A stretch of 64,000 bases of DNA from Sinobacterium caligoides (GTDB lineage Bacteria > Pseudomonadota > Gammaproteobacteria > Pseudomonadales > Sinobacteriaceae): positions 62,001 through 126,000 of the forward strand of contig NZ_RKHR01000006.1 in the NCBI RefSeq assembly GCF_003752585.1, read 5' to 3'. This document shows, piece by piece, positions 18,480-27,898 of this stretch. The notes beneath the pieces were generated by a model. That model did not search any database. It saw only the letters and a program-made list of their open reading frames with translations, and was not told the DNA's origin. Each line of letters begins with the position of its first letter. The stretch's first letter is position 1. The position numbers and the translations under genes were made by a program.

Positions 18480-19879
18480 TGATCAAATACCTTGCCTGGA
18501 TTCATCACCCCATTTGGGTCAAAGACTTGACGCAGGCTGCGCATGTAGTCAATTTCGACGGCGCTGCGACTGTACTGCAGGTAAGGCTTTTTCAACAAGC
18601 CGACACCGTGCTCTGCCGACACCGAGCCAGCATAGCGCTGCACCACCTCAAAAATCTGCTTCGACACAAGCTCGCACTGCGTCACGAACGCCTCCATCGG
18701 CGTGTCGTCGGGACGCAGAATGTTGAGGTGGGCGTTGCCATCACCAATATGACCGAACCAGACAATTTCGAAATCGGGGTAGCCCGCCTGCACCAGCGCA
18801 TCAACCTCGGCAATAAACTCAGGCACCCGCGAGACATGCACCGACAAGTCATTTTTATACGGCGTCCAACGTGCCAGTGTTTCAGAAATATCCTCGCGCA
18901 GCCGCCACAGATTCTGCGCCTGCTGCAGGCTCTGGCTGAGCACACCATCGACCACCCAGCCCTGCTCCATACAGTACTCGAAGAGCGTCATCGCATGCTC
19001 GAGCTCTTGCTCGGTCAAGGATTCAAATTCCAGTAGTGCGTAATAATCACAGACACTGTCGAACGGCCGCTGTAAACCCTGGTGCTCGACGACCTTTTGC
19101 AGCGCCTTCTCAGAGAAAAACTCAAAGGCGGTTAGGTCAATTTTGCTCTGAAAGGCCTGCAAGACATTCATGATCGAGGAGAACTGCTCGACCCCCAACA
19201 CCAGAACGTTGAGGTTGTGCGGCTGCCGGGTTAGACGCATCGTCGCCTCAACAATGAAACCCAGAGTACCTTCCGCGCCGATAAACAGCTGACGCATATC
19301 GTAACCGGCATTATTTTTCAGCAAGCCATTATTCAGTTCGAGTATCTCGCCGCTGCCAGTCACCACCTTCAAGCCCAACACCCAGTCCCGCGTCATACCG
19401 TAGCGAATGACTTTAATGCCTCCGGCATTGGTAGCGATATTACCGCCGATTTGTGACGAACCACTGGAGGCAAAATCGACGGGATAGAACAGCTCATGCT
19501 CTGCCGCATAATCCTGCAGCTGCTCGGTGATCACCCCCGCCTCACAGACCACGCTCTGATCGACAACATTTAGCTGTCGAATCTGGTTCATTGCATCAAA
19601 TGCCACCACCACCTCACCGGCGGTCGCGACAGCACCACCAGAGAGACCGGTTCGTCCGCCCGAGGGAACCAACGAGAAACCTTCTCGGTTTGCCAGTTTG
19701 ACGATGGCCTGCACCTGCTCAACCGTCTTCGGCAGAACGATAACAGAGGGGGCCGGCGTATAAATACGCGTCCAATCCCGACCATAACGCTGTAGATCGT
19801 CGTCATCGAGGAGCAGCTTGTCCTCACCAACGATCTCCTTAAGACTCTGAATTACTGCAGCAGATAGTTTATTAGTCAT
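18476..19879 (-). CDS. FAD-linked D-2-hydroxyglutarate dehydrogenase
   Basis: 467 residues with the FAD-binding PCMH domain (IVLPKTVEQVQAIVKLANRE, then SGGRTGLSGGAV), a substrate cap, the metal-binding motif FGHIGDGNAHLNI and EHGVGLLKKPYL, ending in FDPNGVMNPGKVF. It lies divergent to serA. SerA enzymes can reduce 2-oxoglutarate to D-2-hydroxyglutarate while oxidising 3-phosphoglycerate, and a neighbouring D2HGDH recycles it, as shown in Pseudomonas (recalled). The genome context supports D2HGDH over D-lactate dehydrogenase, which has the same domains. Confidence 0.85.
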   Translation of the reverse strand: MTNKLSAAVIQSLKEIVGEDKLLLDDDDLQRYGRDWTRIYTPAPSVIVLPKTVEQVQAIVKLANREGFSLVPSGGRTGLSGGAVATAGEVVVAFDAMNQIRQLNVVDQSVVCEAGVITEQLQDYAAEHELFYPVDFASSGSSQIGGNIATNAGGIKVIRYGMTRDWVLGLKVVTGSGEILELNNGLLKNNAGYDMRQLFIGAEGTLGFIVEATMRLTRQPHNLNVLVLGVEQFSSIMNVLQAFQSKIDLTAFEFFSEKALQKVVEHQGLQRPFDSVCDYYALLEFESLTEQELEHAMTLFEYCMEQGWVVDGVLSQSLQQAQNLWRLREDISETLARWTPYKNDLSVHVSRVPEFIAEVDALVQAGYPDFEIVWFGHIGDGNAHLNILRPDDTPMEAFVTQCELVSKQIFEVVQRYAGSVSAEHGVGLLKKPYLQYSRSAVEIDYMRSLRQVFDPNGVMNPGKVFDQ

Positions 19880-20030
19880 GTTTTAATCCAGCGGAGAAGC
19901 AATTTTTTATAGCCAGTATTTCCCTGCGAAATAGTAGAATAACCGAGATTATGGCTCATTTAGGCGGGGCTATGTTACCATAGCCGCACAATAAATATGC
20001 CATATCTCATCATGCGGTCCAGGATATAAG

Positions 20031-21260
20031 ATGTCTAAAACTTCTCTAGATAAAAGCAAAATACGCGTCCTGTTATTGGAAGGCGTCCACGAATCTGCGG
20101 TCTCGACGCTAGAGGCAGCAGGCTACAGTAATATCGAGTACATCAAGACCGCCCTGGCTGGCGACGAACTAATCGCCAAGATCAGCGACGCTCACTTCAT
20201 CGGCGTTCGCTCACGCACACAACTCACCGACGAAGTACTCGCCCAGGCCCCCAAGCTGATGGCTATCGGCTGCTTTTGTATCGGTACCAATCAGGTCAAC
20301 CTACAGTCGGCGATGAGCCACGGCATCGCCGTCTTCAACGCCCCATACTCCAACACCCGCTCCGTCGCCGAACTCGTCATCGCTCAGGCGATCTTGCTAC
20401 TGCGCGGCATCGCAGAGAAGAGCGCCAAAGCCCACCGCGGCGTGTGGGATAAGTCGGCCTCGGGCTCTTTCGAGATACGCGGTAAGACCCTAGGCCTGAT
20501 CGGCTACGGCTCGATCGGCATGCAGCTTTCAGTCATCGCCGAGTCACTCGGCATGAAAGTCAAATTCTTCGATACCTCAAGCAAGCTACCGCTAGGTAAC
20601 GCTGTACAGATGAACACCCTCGAGGAGCTGCTCGGCAGTGCCGACATTGTCAGCCTACACGTCCCCGAAACCGCCGCCACCAAGGACATGATCGGTGCAG
20701 AACAGATTGCCGCGATGAAAGACGGTGCCATCTTGATTAACGCCTCACGCGGTACCGTCGTCGACATCCCCGCCCTCGCCACCGCCCTCGAGAGTAAGAA
20801 GCTTTCTGGCGCCGCCATCGACGTCTTCCCGGTCGAGCCAAAGTCAAATAAAGAAGAGTTCGTCAGCCCGCTGCGCGCCTTCGAGAACACCTTCCTCACA
20901 CCGCATATTGGCGGCTCCACCATGGAGGCACAAGCCAACATCGGACTGGAGGTGGCCGAAAAACTGATCAAGTACTCCGACACCGGTACCACTACCTCCT
21001 CCGTCAACTTCCCCGGCGTGGCACTGCCTGCCCACGAAGGCTGTCACCGCCTGCTGCACATCCACGACAACCACCCCGGCGTCATGTCTGCTATCAACCA
21101 GACGCTCTCGGATAACAACATTAACATCAGCGGTCAGTATCTACAGACCAACGAGAAGGTGGGCTACGTCGTCATCGATGTCGACCAAGAGTGCTCAGAG
21201 CTGGCGCTGAAGAAGATAAGCGAGATCGAAGGCACCGTCCGCTGCCGAGTGCTGTTCTAA
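20031..21260 (+). CDS. serA: D-3-phosphoglycerate dehydrogenase SerA
   Basis: First enzyme of serine synthesis, NAD-dependent. 409 residues as in E. coli SerA: an N-terminal substrate domain, the nucleotide motif GLIGYGSIGMQLSVIAESLG near 160, the catalytic arginine in INASRGTVVDI, the histidine in LTPHIGGSTMEAQ, and a C-terminal ACT domain (from about 338, GVMSAINQTLSDNNINISGQ) for serine feedback. It is divergent from the D2HGDH gene, its likely metabolic partner. A strong palindromic terminator follows. Confidence 0.96.
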   Translation: MSKTSLDKSKIRVLLLEGVHESAVSTLEAAGYSNIEYIKTALAGDELIAKISDAHFIGVRSRTQLTDEVLAQAPKLMAIGCFCIGTNQVNLQSAMSHGIAVFNAPYSNTRSVAELVIAQAILLLRGIAEKSAKAHRGVWDKSASGSFEIRGKTLGLIGYGSIGMQLSVIAESLGMKVKFFDTSSKLPLGNAVQMNTLEELLGSADIVSLHVPETAATKDMIGAEQIAAMKDGAILINASRGTVVDIPALATALESKKLSGAAIDVFPVEPKSNKEEFVSPLRAFENTFLTPHIGGSTMEAQANIGLEVAEKLIKYSDTGTTTSSVNFPGVALPAHEGCHRLLHIHDNHPGVMSAINQTLSDNNINISGQYLQTNEKVGYVVIDVDQECSELALKKISEIEGTVRCRVLF

Positions 21261-21281
21261 GCAGTAGGTCGCTGCAACCAG

Positions 21282-21320
21282 CCAATAAAAAGGCGAGCAT
21301 CATGCTCGCCTTTTTATTGG
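21282..21320. terminator. Bidirectional terminator between serA and thiI
   Basis: A fully palindromic 39-base hairpin. CCAATAAAAAGGCGAGCAT is followed after one base by its inverse, giving a GC core (GGCGAGCAT/ATGCTCGCC) flanked by A and T runs. It serves both convergent genes. Confidence 0.9.
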
Positions 21321-21331
21321 CCCAACGCCCC

Positions 21332-22777
21332 CTACTGAGGACGATAGACCGAGACGTTGTGATAACCCTCGTGCTTGAGGTGCGACGCGTGCAGACGACT
21401 CATCGTGCCACGCTCACAATAGAGCATATAATGTTGCGCCTGATCGAGCTGCTCATACTGACTATGCAGCTCGTAAAACGGAATCTCAAGCACCTCATTC
21501 TGACCGAGCTTCAACGGCTGCAACTCACGCTCGGTCGGATGACGTACATCGATCACAATACTCTCGCCGACAGGAAACGGCATCACTTCGACCTCAGCTA
21601 TCTGTTCGTCGAGATCGATCTCATCAATATTGATCAAGCGTGTATCAGCGATCGCCTGCTCTAACACCGCAAAGTCGAAGCGAGACTCCTGTGACTCGAT
21701 CTTTTCCGGCTTCGCCTTCGTCGTCGGCTTGACCGAAATGACACCACAATATTCCGGCATGCTCGCGGCAAACTCCTCGGTACCGATCTCAGCCGACAAC
21801 TTAACAATATCCGGCTTATCCATGGTAATCAGCGGCCGCAGCACTAGCTTATTCGTCACCGAGTCGATGACGCTAAGATTAGTCAGGGTTTGGCTTGAGA
21901 CCTGGGCAATACACTCACCCGTCACCACCGCCTGCACTCCCATATCGTCGGCAATAGTGGTTGCCGCACGTAGCATCATGCGCTTCAAGATGACGCCCAT
22001 CTGCGAGTTATCGACCTTCTTCAGTATCTCTCCGACCACCCCATCAAAGGGCACAGAGATGAAACGCACCCTGTGCGAGGCGCCGTACTTCTGCCACAGG
22101 TAAAGTGCCACCTCCTTGACGCCAATCTCATGCGCGTGACCACCGAGATTGAAGAACAGGAAGTGCGTTCTAAGCCCCCGCTTCATCATCAGGTAACTGG
22201 CCACATTGGAATCAAAGCCGCCGGATATCAACGAAATAACCGGATCCAAACTGCCCATAGGAAAGCCCCCCAAACCTTCATAACGACAGTTGGTGATATA
22301 TAAATTCTCGTCACGCACCTCTAACATTACCGTGATATCGGGATTTTTCAGCTGCACCCCTTTCGCCTCGGTATGCTGGTTGAGGCCGCCCCCAACATAG
22401 CGCTCGATCTCACCAGAGCTAAAGGCGTGAGTCCCCGCACGCTTACAGCGCACAGCAAACGTCTTACCTGCGAGCCGCTCCCCCCACAATAACTTAGTCT
22501 TCTCGAAGATATCGTGCAGATCACCCAGCGGGTAGTGGGACACCTCATTGAAGTAGGCGATACCCGGCGTGTGCGACAACGTTTCGACAAAACGCTGCAG
22601 TTTTTCCTCCTGCTGGCTCTCAACAACGAGCTTGTCCCAATCTCGCTGCACCTTGACCTCTGCATCGATCTGTCGCAACAGGCTGCGCACATTATCCGTC
22701 AGGTGGCGCACAAACTGCTTTCTGACTGGTTTGCTCTTGATAGTAATTTCAGGGAAGAACTTAACGATAAATTTCAT
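21332..22777 (-). CDS. thiI: tRNA 4-thiouridine sulfurtransferase ThiI
   Basis: Adenylates U8 of tRNA and inserts sulfur; also supplies sulfur for thiazole synthesis. 481 residues: ferredoxin-like and THUMP domains (about 1-170), a PP-loop ATP pyrophosphatase with LISGGFDSNVASYLMMKRG, the cysteine in MPEYCGVISVKPTTKAK that forms the disulfide, and a C-terminal rhodanese domain whose active cysteine is in MLYCERGTMSRL. The ATG with complement 22775-22777 gives the standard start MKFIVKFFPEITIKS. Confidence 0.95.
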   Translation of the reverse strand: MKFIVKFFPEITIKSKPVRKQFVRHLTDNVRSLLRQIDAEVKVQRDWDKLVVESQQEEKLQRFVETLSHTPGIAYFNEVSHYPLGDLHDIFEKTKLLWGERLAGKTFAVRCKRAGTHAFSSGEIERYVGGGLNQHTEAKGVQLKNPDITVMLEVRDENLYITNCRYEGLGGFPMGSLDPVISLISGGFDSNVASYLMMKRGLRTHFLFFNLGGHAHEIGVKEVALYLWQKYGASHRVRFISVPFDGVVGEILKKVDNSQMGVILKRMMLRAATTIADDMGVQAVVTGECIAQVSSQTLTNLSVIDSVTNKLVLRPLITMDKPDIVKLSAEIGTEEFAASMPEYCGVISVKPTTKAKPEKIESQESRFDFAVLEQAIADTRLINIDEIDLDEQIAEVEVMPFPVGESIVIDVRHPTERELQPLKLGQNEVLEIPFYELHSQYEQLDQAQHYMLYCERGTMSRLHASHLKHEGYHNVSVYRPQ

Positions 22778-22919
22778 GATGATCCGACATAGGTTTCTGA
22801 ATCCCCCCAACGGGGCAATGCAACTTACCCATCATTATAAAACACTTGCTTGTCCGTGTGCTTATCCTTAATGTGTACACAAAGAAAATAGCGTTGCCGC
22901 ACCACAAAAGAGCACGCTC

Positions 22920-22936
22920 GCACCATATCGATGCAG
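22920..22936. promoter_or_regulatory. NtrC binding site upstream of glnA
   Basis: GCACCATATCGATGCA resembles the NtrC palindrome TGCACYA-N5-TRGTGCA, centred about 100 bases before the sigma-54 promoter, where an enhancer is expected. A weaker half-site pair, GCACC followed 7 bases later by AGCAC, lies near 22899-22915. Confidence 0.6.
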
Positions 22937-23019
22937 GGTTTGCGCTGACTACAGCAACAACTCACCATCGAAGTGCATTAGCTCTACCGAAGATGATGCC
23001 TACAAGCTAAACCATTACC

Positions 23020-23035
23020 TGGCACAAGCTTTGCA
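23020..23035 (+). promoter_or_regulatory. Sigma-54 promoter of glnA
   Basis: TGGCAC (23020-23025), five bases, TTGCA (23031-23035). The invariant GG and GC doublets are exactly 10 bases apart, as in -24/-12 promoters. Transcription should begin near 23046, about 90 bases before the glnA ATG, and require NtrC. This fits the ntrB-ntrC genes downstream. Confidence 0.88.
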
Positions 23036-23137
23036 TTAACTTCCTTATTAAGACTAATCTACAGCGCTAGCTGGATTTATTTAAGACCAAAAATAATAGG
23101 CATTATTGCCTTACACTTGAAAATTGAGGACATCCGT

Positions 23138-24547
23138 ATGTCAGAACGTACCCTAAAATTAATCGCTGATAACGACGTTAAGTGGGCCGATCTACGCTTC
23201 ACCGATTTTAAAGGCAAAGAGCAGCACGTCACCATCCCCGCCAGCGAAGTTGGCAAAGACGGCTTCTTCGAAGACGGCAAGATGTTCGATGGCTCTTCGA
23301 TCTCAGGCTGGAAGGGTATCAACGAATCTGACATGGTCATGTTGCCCGACGACAGCTCCTCCTACATCGACCCGTTCACCGAGTCGGCCACCGTTAACAT
23401 CCTCTGTAACATCGTCGAGCCTACCACAGGACAGGGCTACAACCGCGACCCTCGTTCTGTTGCCGATCGCGCCGAAGAATATCTGCGCTCTACCGGTATT
23501 GCCGATAGCGCCCTCTTCGGTCCAGAACCCGAATTCTTCGTCTTCGACGACGTCAAGTGGAGCGCCGACGTCTCTGGCGCCAGCTACCAGATCAACGCTG
23601 AAGAAGCCGCTTGGTCTAGCGACAAGTCGTTCGCCGACGGCAACATGGGTCACCGTCCTACCGTCAAAGGTGGTTACTTCCCCGTCCCTCCCGTCGACAG
23701 CCTGCACGACCTTCGTGGCGCCATGTGTGACGCGATGGAAGACATGGGTCTCGAAATAGAAATCCATCACCACGAAGTGGCCACTGCCGGTCAGTGTGAA
23801 ATTGGCGTTGGTCCCGCTACCCTAACCAAGAAGGCTGATGAGGTACAAATCCTCAAGTATGCCGTCCATAACGTCGCACACGCCTATGGCAAGACTGCTA
23901 CCTTCATGCCTAAGCCACTCGTTGGCGATAACGGTTCCGGCATGCACGTACACCAGTCGCTATCCAAAGATGGCGTTAACATCATGGCTGGCGACGCCTA
24001 TGCAGGTCTCAGCGAGACTGCGCTGTTCTACATTGGCGGCATCATCAAGCACGCTCGCGCGATCAACGCTTTCGCCAACGCCTCAACCAACTCTTACAAG
24101 CGCTTGGTTCCAGGCTTCGAAGCCCCTGTTATGCTGGCTTACTCGGCGCGTAACCGTTCAGCTTCTATTCGTATCCCGTTCGTGCCGAGCCCTAAGGCAA
24201 GCCGCATCGAAGTACGCTTTGGTGATCCATCAGCGAACCCTTACCTTGCCTTCACAGCCATGCTAATGGCCGGCCTCGACGGCATCCAGAACAAGATCCA
24301 CCCCGGTGAAGCAGCCGATAAGGATCTGTACGACCTGCCCGCTGAAGAAGCAGCTGAGATCCCAACCGTGGCTTCAAGCCTCGAGCAAGCCCTACAGGCT
24401 CTCGATGCCGACCGCGGCTTCCTCAAGGCCGGTGGCGTCATGGACGATGACATGATCGACGGCTATATTGCTCTGAAAATGGAAGAGGTAGAGCGCCTGA
24501 ATTCAACCACTCACCCTGTTGAGTTCGAACTTTACTACTCTTGCTAA
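23138..24547 (+). CDS. glnA: Glutamine synthetase, type I
   Basis: ATP-dependent ligation of ammonia to glutamate; forms a dodecamer. 469 residues, same as E. coli. Seen are the latch [19 protein letters not shown], the metal ligands in [12 protein letters not shown], the active-site block [19 protein letters not shown], and the adenylylation tyrosine in [11 protein letters not shown] near 398, so activity is controlled by GlnE. The ATG at 23138 follows a GAGGA site. Transcribed from a sigma-54 promoter with NtrC sites upstream. Confidence 0.97.
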   Translation: MSERTLKLIADNDVKWADLRFTDFKGKEQHVTIPASEVGKDGFFEDGKMFDGSSISGWKGINESDMVMLPDDSSSYIDPFTESATVNILCNIVEPTTGQGYNRDPRSVADRAEEYLRSTGIADSALFGPEPEFFVFDDVKWSADVSGASYQINAEEAAWSSDKSFADGNMGHRPTVKGGYFPVPPVDSLHDLRGAMCDAMEDMGLEIEIHHHEVATAGQCEIGVGPATLTKKADEVQILKYAVHNVAHAYGKTATFMPKPLVGDNGSGMHVHQSLSKDGVNIMAGDAYAGLSETALFYIGGIIKHARAINAFANASTNSYKRLVPGFEAPVMLAYSARNRSASIRIPFVPSPKASRIEVRFGDPSANPYLAFTAMLMAGLDGIQNKIHPGEAADKDLYDLPAEEAAEIPTVASSLEQALQALDADRGFLKAGGVMDDDMIDGYIALKMEEVERLNSTTHPVEFELYYSC

Positions 24548-24584
24548 GCACTAGCTTATTGAGCAGGCGCACAGCGCGCTAAGC

Positions 24585-24612
24585 AAAATCCCAGCCTCGG
24601 CTGGGATTTTTT
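24585..24612 (+). terminator. Rho-independent terminator after glnA
   Basis: Stem AAAATCCCAGCC / GGCTGGGATTTT with a two-base loop, followed by a run of T. It separates glnA transcription from ntrBC, though readthrough is possible as in enterics. Confidence 0.88.
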
Positions 24613-24674
24613 TTGCCTCACATTCACACTTTAGGCAGCATTACGCACGATTAAGTAAAGCATCACATTACTTC

Positions 24675-24691
24675 GGCACCATAATGGTGCA
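24675..24691. promoter_or_regulatory. NtrC binding site upstream of ntrB
   Basis: GGCACCATAATGGTGCA is an almost perfect NtrC palindrome (consensus TGCACYA-N5-TRGTGCA, one base off). It lies about 150-190 bases before ntrB, with a second half-site TGCACCA at 24715. The site suggests that NtrC controls its own operon, as at the enteric glnL promoter. Confidence 0.8.
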
Positions 24692-24867
24692 TTATTAGTT
24701 ATGCTGATAGTCCCTGCACCATCGCAGCACCAGAAAGCGCACAGCAACCGCTATAAGCGCTGCTGATATGCCAGCTCGATGAACTGGTGCGCTTTTTGCA
24801 GAACTATCAAACTACTAGCATTATAGACTAGATTACAATGGCTTCCGCTACTATTACGAGTTCGCTA

Positions 24868-25935
24868 ATGACGCCAAGCAACAATCTACACAGTCAACTT
24901 CTCGACAACCTGACCACCTCGATCATGTTGCTCGACGCGTCGCTGCGCATCGCCTACCTCAACCCCTCGGCAAAGATGTTGCTGGATATCGGCGGTCAAC
25001 GCCTCATCGGTCTCGACTTCAGCTTGCTCGTACATGAAAACCACGACTCCAAGCTGGCGTTGATCGACGCACTCGACTCAGGCACCGCCTTCACCAAACG
25101 ACACGCGACCCTGAAATTGCCCACCGACAACACTATCACCGTCGACTACAGTGTCACGCCGATCGAGATCGACCACAAGAAGTGCCTGCTGCTCGAGATG
25201 CAGAGCATGGATCGACTGCTGAAGATCGCTCGCGAGGAAACCTTGCTAGCCTCACAGCAAAATAGTCGCACACTCATTCGCGGCCTCGCTCACGAGATCA
25301 AGAATCCCCTCGGCGGCCTTCGTGGTGCCGCCCAGCTGCTCTCCAGGGAACTCATCGAAGACGAGCTACAGGACTACACCACCATCATCATTGAGGAGGC
25401 CGACCGTCTACGCAACCTAGTCGACCGTTTGCTGGGACCACACCGTCCGCCACAAGCGGGGATGACCAACGTCCATGAAGTGCTCGAGCGCATCATCGCG
25501 CTCATCGACGCAGAGACCCATGGTGCAATCAACTTCCAGCGTGACTATGACCCTAGCATCCCCGCACTCTATGCCGACAAAGAGCAGCTCATTCAAGCGA
25601 TGCTGAATATTATCCGTAACGCCATGCAGGTCCTGGAGGAGCAAGACGGTGGCCGCATCGAACTACAGACCCGCATACTCCGCCAGTTCACTATTCGTAA
25701 CGTGCGTCATCGCTTAGTCTGCAAAGTCAATATCATTGATAATGGCCCCGGCATACCTGCCGAACTGGCCGAACAAATATTCTTCCCCATGGTTACCGGG
25801 CGCGCCGAAGGAACAGGCCTAGGGCTCTCAATTTCACAGTCGATTATCAGCCAGCATCAGGGCCTGATCGAGTGTACGAGCAAGCCAGGAAGAACGGAAT
25901 TCTCACTCTATATCCCCTTGGAGCCAATCAGATGA
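24868..25935 (+). CDS. glnL: Nitrogen regulation sensor kinase NtrB
   Basis: PII-controlled histidine kinase/phosphatase for NtrC. An N-terminal PAS domain (LLDASLRIAYLNPSAKMLLD) is followed by the H box GLAHEIKNPLGGLRGAAQLL, the N box IIRNAMQVLEE, and the G boxes IIDNGPGIP and GTGLGLSISQSI. About 355 residues from the ATG at 24868; an ATG 10 codons upstream (24838) is also possible, and neither has a clear ribosome-binding site. The stop overlaps the ntrC start (ATGA). Confidence 0.94.
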   Translation: MTPSNNLHSQLLDNLTTSIMLLDASLRIAYLNPSAKMLLDIGGQRLIGLDFSLLVHENHDSKLALIDALDSGTAFTKRHATLKLPTDNTITVDYSVTPIEIDHKKCLLLEMQSMDRLLKIAREETLLASQQNSRTLIRGLAHEIKNPLGGLRGAAQLLSRELIEDELQDYTTIIIEEADRLRNLVDRLLGPHRPPQAGMTNVHEVLERIIALIDAETHGAINFQRDYDPSIPALYADKEQLIQAMLNIIRNAMQVLEEQDGGRIELQTRILRQFTIRNVRHRLVCKVNIIDNGPGIPAELAEQIFFPMVTGRAEGTGLGLSISQSIISQHQGLIECTSKPGRTEFSLYIPLEPIR

Positions 25936-27353
25936 ACACACAAAGCAATGTATGGGTCGTCGACGACGATCGCTCAATACGCTGGGTCTTGGAGAAGGCA
26001 CTTAACCAAGCCGACATCCACACCACCAGTTTCGATTGCGCCGAGGCCGTCTGCCGCCAGTTACCGAAAGAGCGCCCTGACGTGATCATCAGCGACATTC
26101 GCATGCCAGGCATCGATGGCCTCGAGCTACTCGGGCGCATTCATCAAACCTACCCGAATCTACCGGTGATCATTACCACCGCGCACTCTGACCTCGAGAG
26201 TGCCGTCGCCTCTTACCAGAGCGGTGCCTTCGAGTATCTCCCCAAGCCCTTCGACATCGACGAAACCGTCGCTATGACTAAGCGAGCCCTCGTGCACAGT
26301 CGCGAACAGCAGACCGAAGTCGTCGAAGAGGAGATGATCGTCAACACCGAGATCATCGGCGAGGCACCGGCCATGCAGGAGGTCTTCCGCGCCATCGGCC
26401 GCCTCTCTCACTCAAACATCACCGTGCTCATCAACGGCAGCTCCGGCACCGGTAAAGAGCTGGTTGCGCAGGCGCTACACCGTCATTCACCGCGAGCAGA
26501 CCTCCCCTTCATCGCCCTGAACATGGCCGCCATCCCCAAAGACCTAATGGAGTCCGAATTGTTTGGCCACGAGAAGGGGGCCTTCACCGGCGCCGCATCG
26601 CTGCGCCGCGGCCGCTTCGAGCAGGCCAATGGCGGCACCTTGTTCCTCGACGAGATCGGTGACATGCCCGCCGAAACCCAGACTAGGCTACTGCGTGTCT
26701 TAGCCGACGGCGAGTTTTATCGTGTCGGTGGCCACACCCCCGTCAAGGTAGATGTACGCATCATTGCTGCCACCCATCAGAACCTCGAGCGCCTAGTCGC
26801 CGAGCACAGCTTCCGTGAGGATTTATTTCACCGCCTCAACGTCATTCGCATCCACATTCCGATGCTGGCAGAGCGCCGCGAAGATATTCCCCGCCTGGCC
26901 AAGCACTTCTTCGTCCGTGCCGCGGAAGAGCTCGCAGTAGAGACCAAGCAACTCACCCCCGAAGCCGAGCAGTATCTTGCCAACCTCCCCTGGCCAGGTA
27001 ACGTCCGGCAGCTAGAGAACACCTGTCGCTGGATCACCGTCATGGCCTCTAGCAGAGAGGTGCACATCACCGACCTGCCGCCGGAGCTACTGGTTGCCAG
27101 CGAAACTGAGAAGCCATCTTCAAACTGGCAGGAAGACCTGCGCCACTGGGCCGAGCAAGAGCTGTCTATTGGCAAGAGCAAGCTGCTCGACACCGCCGTG
27201 CCCATCTTCGAACAGATCATGATCGAGAGCGCCCTCAAGCACACCAGCGGCCGTCGCCGCGACGCCGCCCTGCTGCTCGGCTGGGGGCGAAATACCTTGT
27301 CTCGCAAGATCAAGGAGCTGGGCATGGACGAGCAAGAGGATGGCGAGAGCTAG
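25932..27353 (+). CDS. glnG: Nitrogen response regulator NtrC
   Basis: Sigma-54 activator controlling nitrogen-assimilation promoters including glnA here. 473 residues: receiver domain with the phosphorylated aspartate in [20 protein letters not shown]+ domain with Walker [15 protein letters not shown], the sigma-54-contacting GAFTGA loop ([13 protein letters not shown]) and Walker [14 protein letters not shown], and a C-terminal Fis-type helix-turn-helix ([20 protein letters not shown]). The ATG overlaps the ntrB stop. The 3' end overlaps the convergent trmL by four bases. Confidence 0.96.
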   Translation: MNTQSNVWVVDDDRSIRWVLEKALNQADIHTTSFDCAEAVCRQLPKERPDVIISDIRMPGIDGLELLGRIHQTYPNLPVIITTAHSDLESAVASYQSGAFEYLPKPFDIDETVAMTKRALVHSREQQTEVVEEEMIVNTEIIGEAPAMQEVFRAIGRLSHSNITVLINGSSGTGKELVAQALHRHSPRADLPFIALNMAAIPKDLMESELFGHEKGAFTGAASLRRGRFEQANGGTLFLDEIGDMPAETQTRLLRVLADGEFYRVGGHTPVKVDVRIIAATHQNLERLVAEHSFREDLFHRLNVIRIHIPMLAERREDIPRLAKHFFVRAAEELAVETKQLTPEAEQYLANLPWPGNVRQLENTCRWITVMASSREVHITDLPPELLVASETEKPSSNWQEDLRHWAEQELSIGKSKLLDTAVPIFEQIMIESALKHTSGRRRDAALLLGWGRNTLSRKIKELGMDEQEDGES

Positions 27354-27817
27354 CTGGCAGCACCGCAGAAGTCGAGCTGACGCCAGGCCTCGTAACTGAT
27401 GATGGCGACGGCATTGGAGAGGTTGAGGCTGCGATTATTAGGCTGCATCGGAATCTTGATGCGGCGCTGCGGCTCAATTGAAGCCATTACTGCCTCCGAC
27501 AAGCCATGGGTCTCCGCGCCGAATAGCAGCACATCCTCATCTTGATAGCTTATCGAGGTATAGCTACAGGTGCCCTTGGTGGTGCAGGCAATAATCCGTC
27601 GCTCCGCCATCGCTGCGGCAAAGCTCGCGTAATCGGGGTAGATAGTGGTGTTGTCGATGTCGTGATAGTCGAGCCCGGCACGCCGTAACTTCTTCTCGTC
27701 CAAGTCAAACCCCATAGGCTCAATCAGGTGCAGTCGACAGCCATTATTTGCGGCCAGACGCATAATATTACCGGTATTGGGGGCGATTTGTGGCTCAAAC
27801 AGGGCGATATGCAGCAT
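27350..27817 (-). CDS. trmL: tRNA (cytidine(34)-2'-O)-methyltransferase TrmL
   Basis: SPOUT methyltransferase for the wobble ribose of tRNA-Leu. 155 residues with the family start [20 protein letters not shown], the knot motifs [12 protein letters not shown] and [20 protein letters not shown]. The ATG with complement 27815-27817 gives the standard length. It overlaps ntrC tail to tail; a trmL homologue also lies beside ntrBC and secB in Pseudomonas. Confidence 0.93.
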   Translation of the reverse strand: MLHIALFEPQIAPNTGNIMRLAANNGCRLHLIEPMGFDLDEKKLRRAGLDYHDIDNTTIYPDYASFAAAMAERRIIACTTKGTCSYTSISYQDEDVLLFGAETHGLSEAVMASIEPQRRIKIPMQPNNRSLNLSNAVAIISYEAWRQLDFCGAAS

Positions 27818-27898
27818 AGTGGTAAGCGGCTTCCAGAAGGGGGAAACCGCCATTTTATGTCAATTACTGACCGTTTGTATATCGACGAACGGCAGCAA

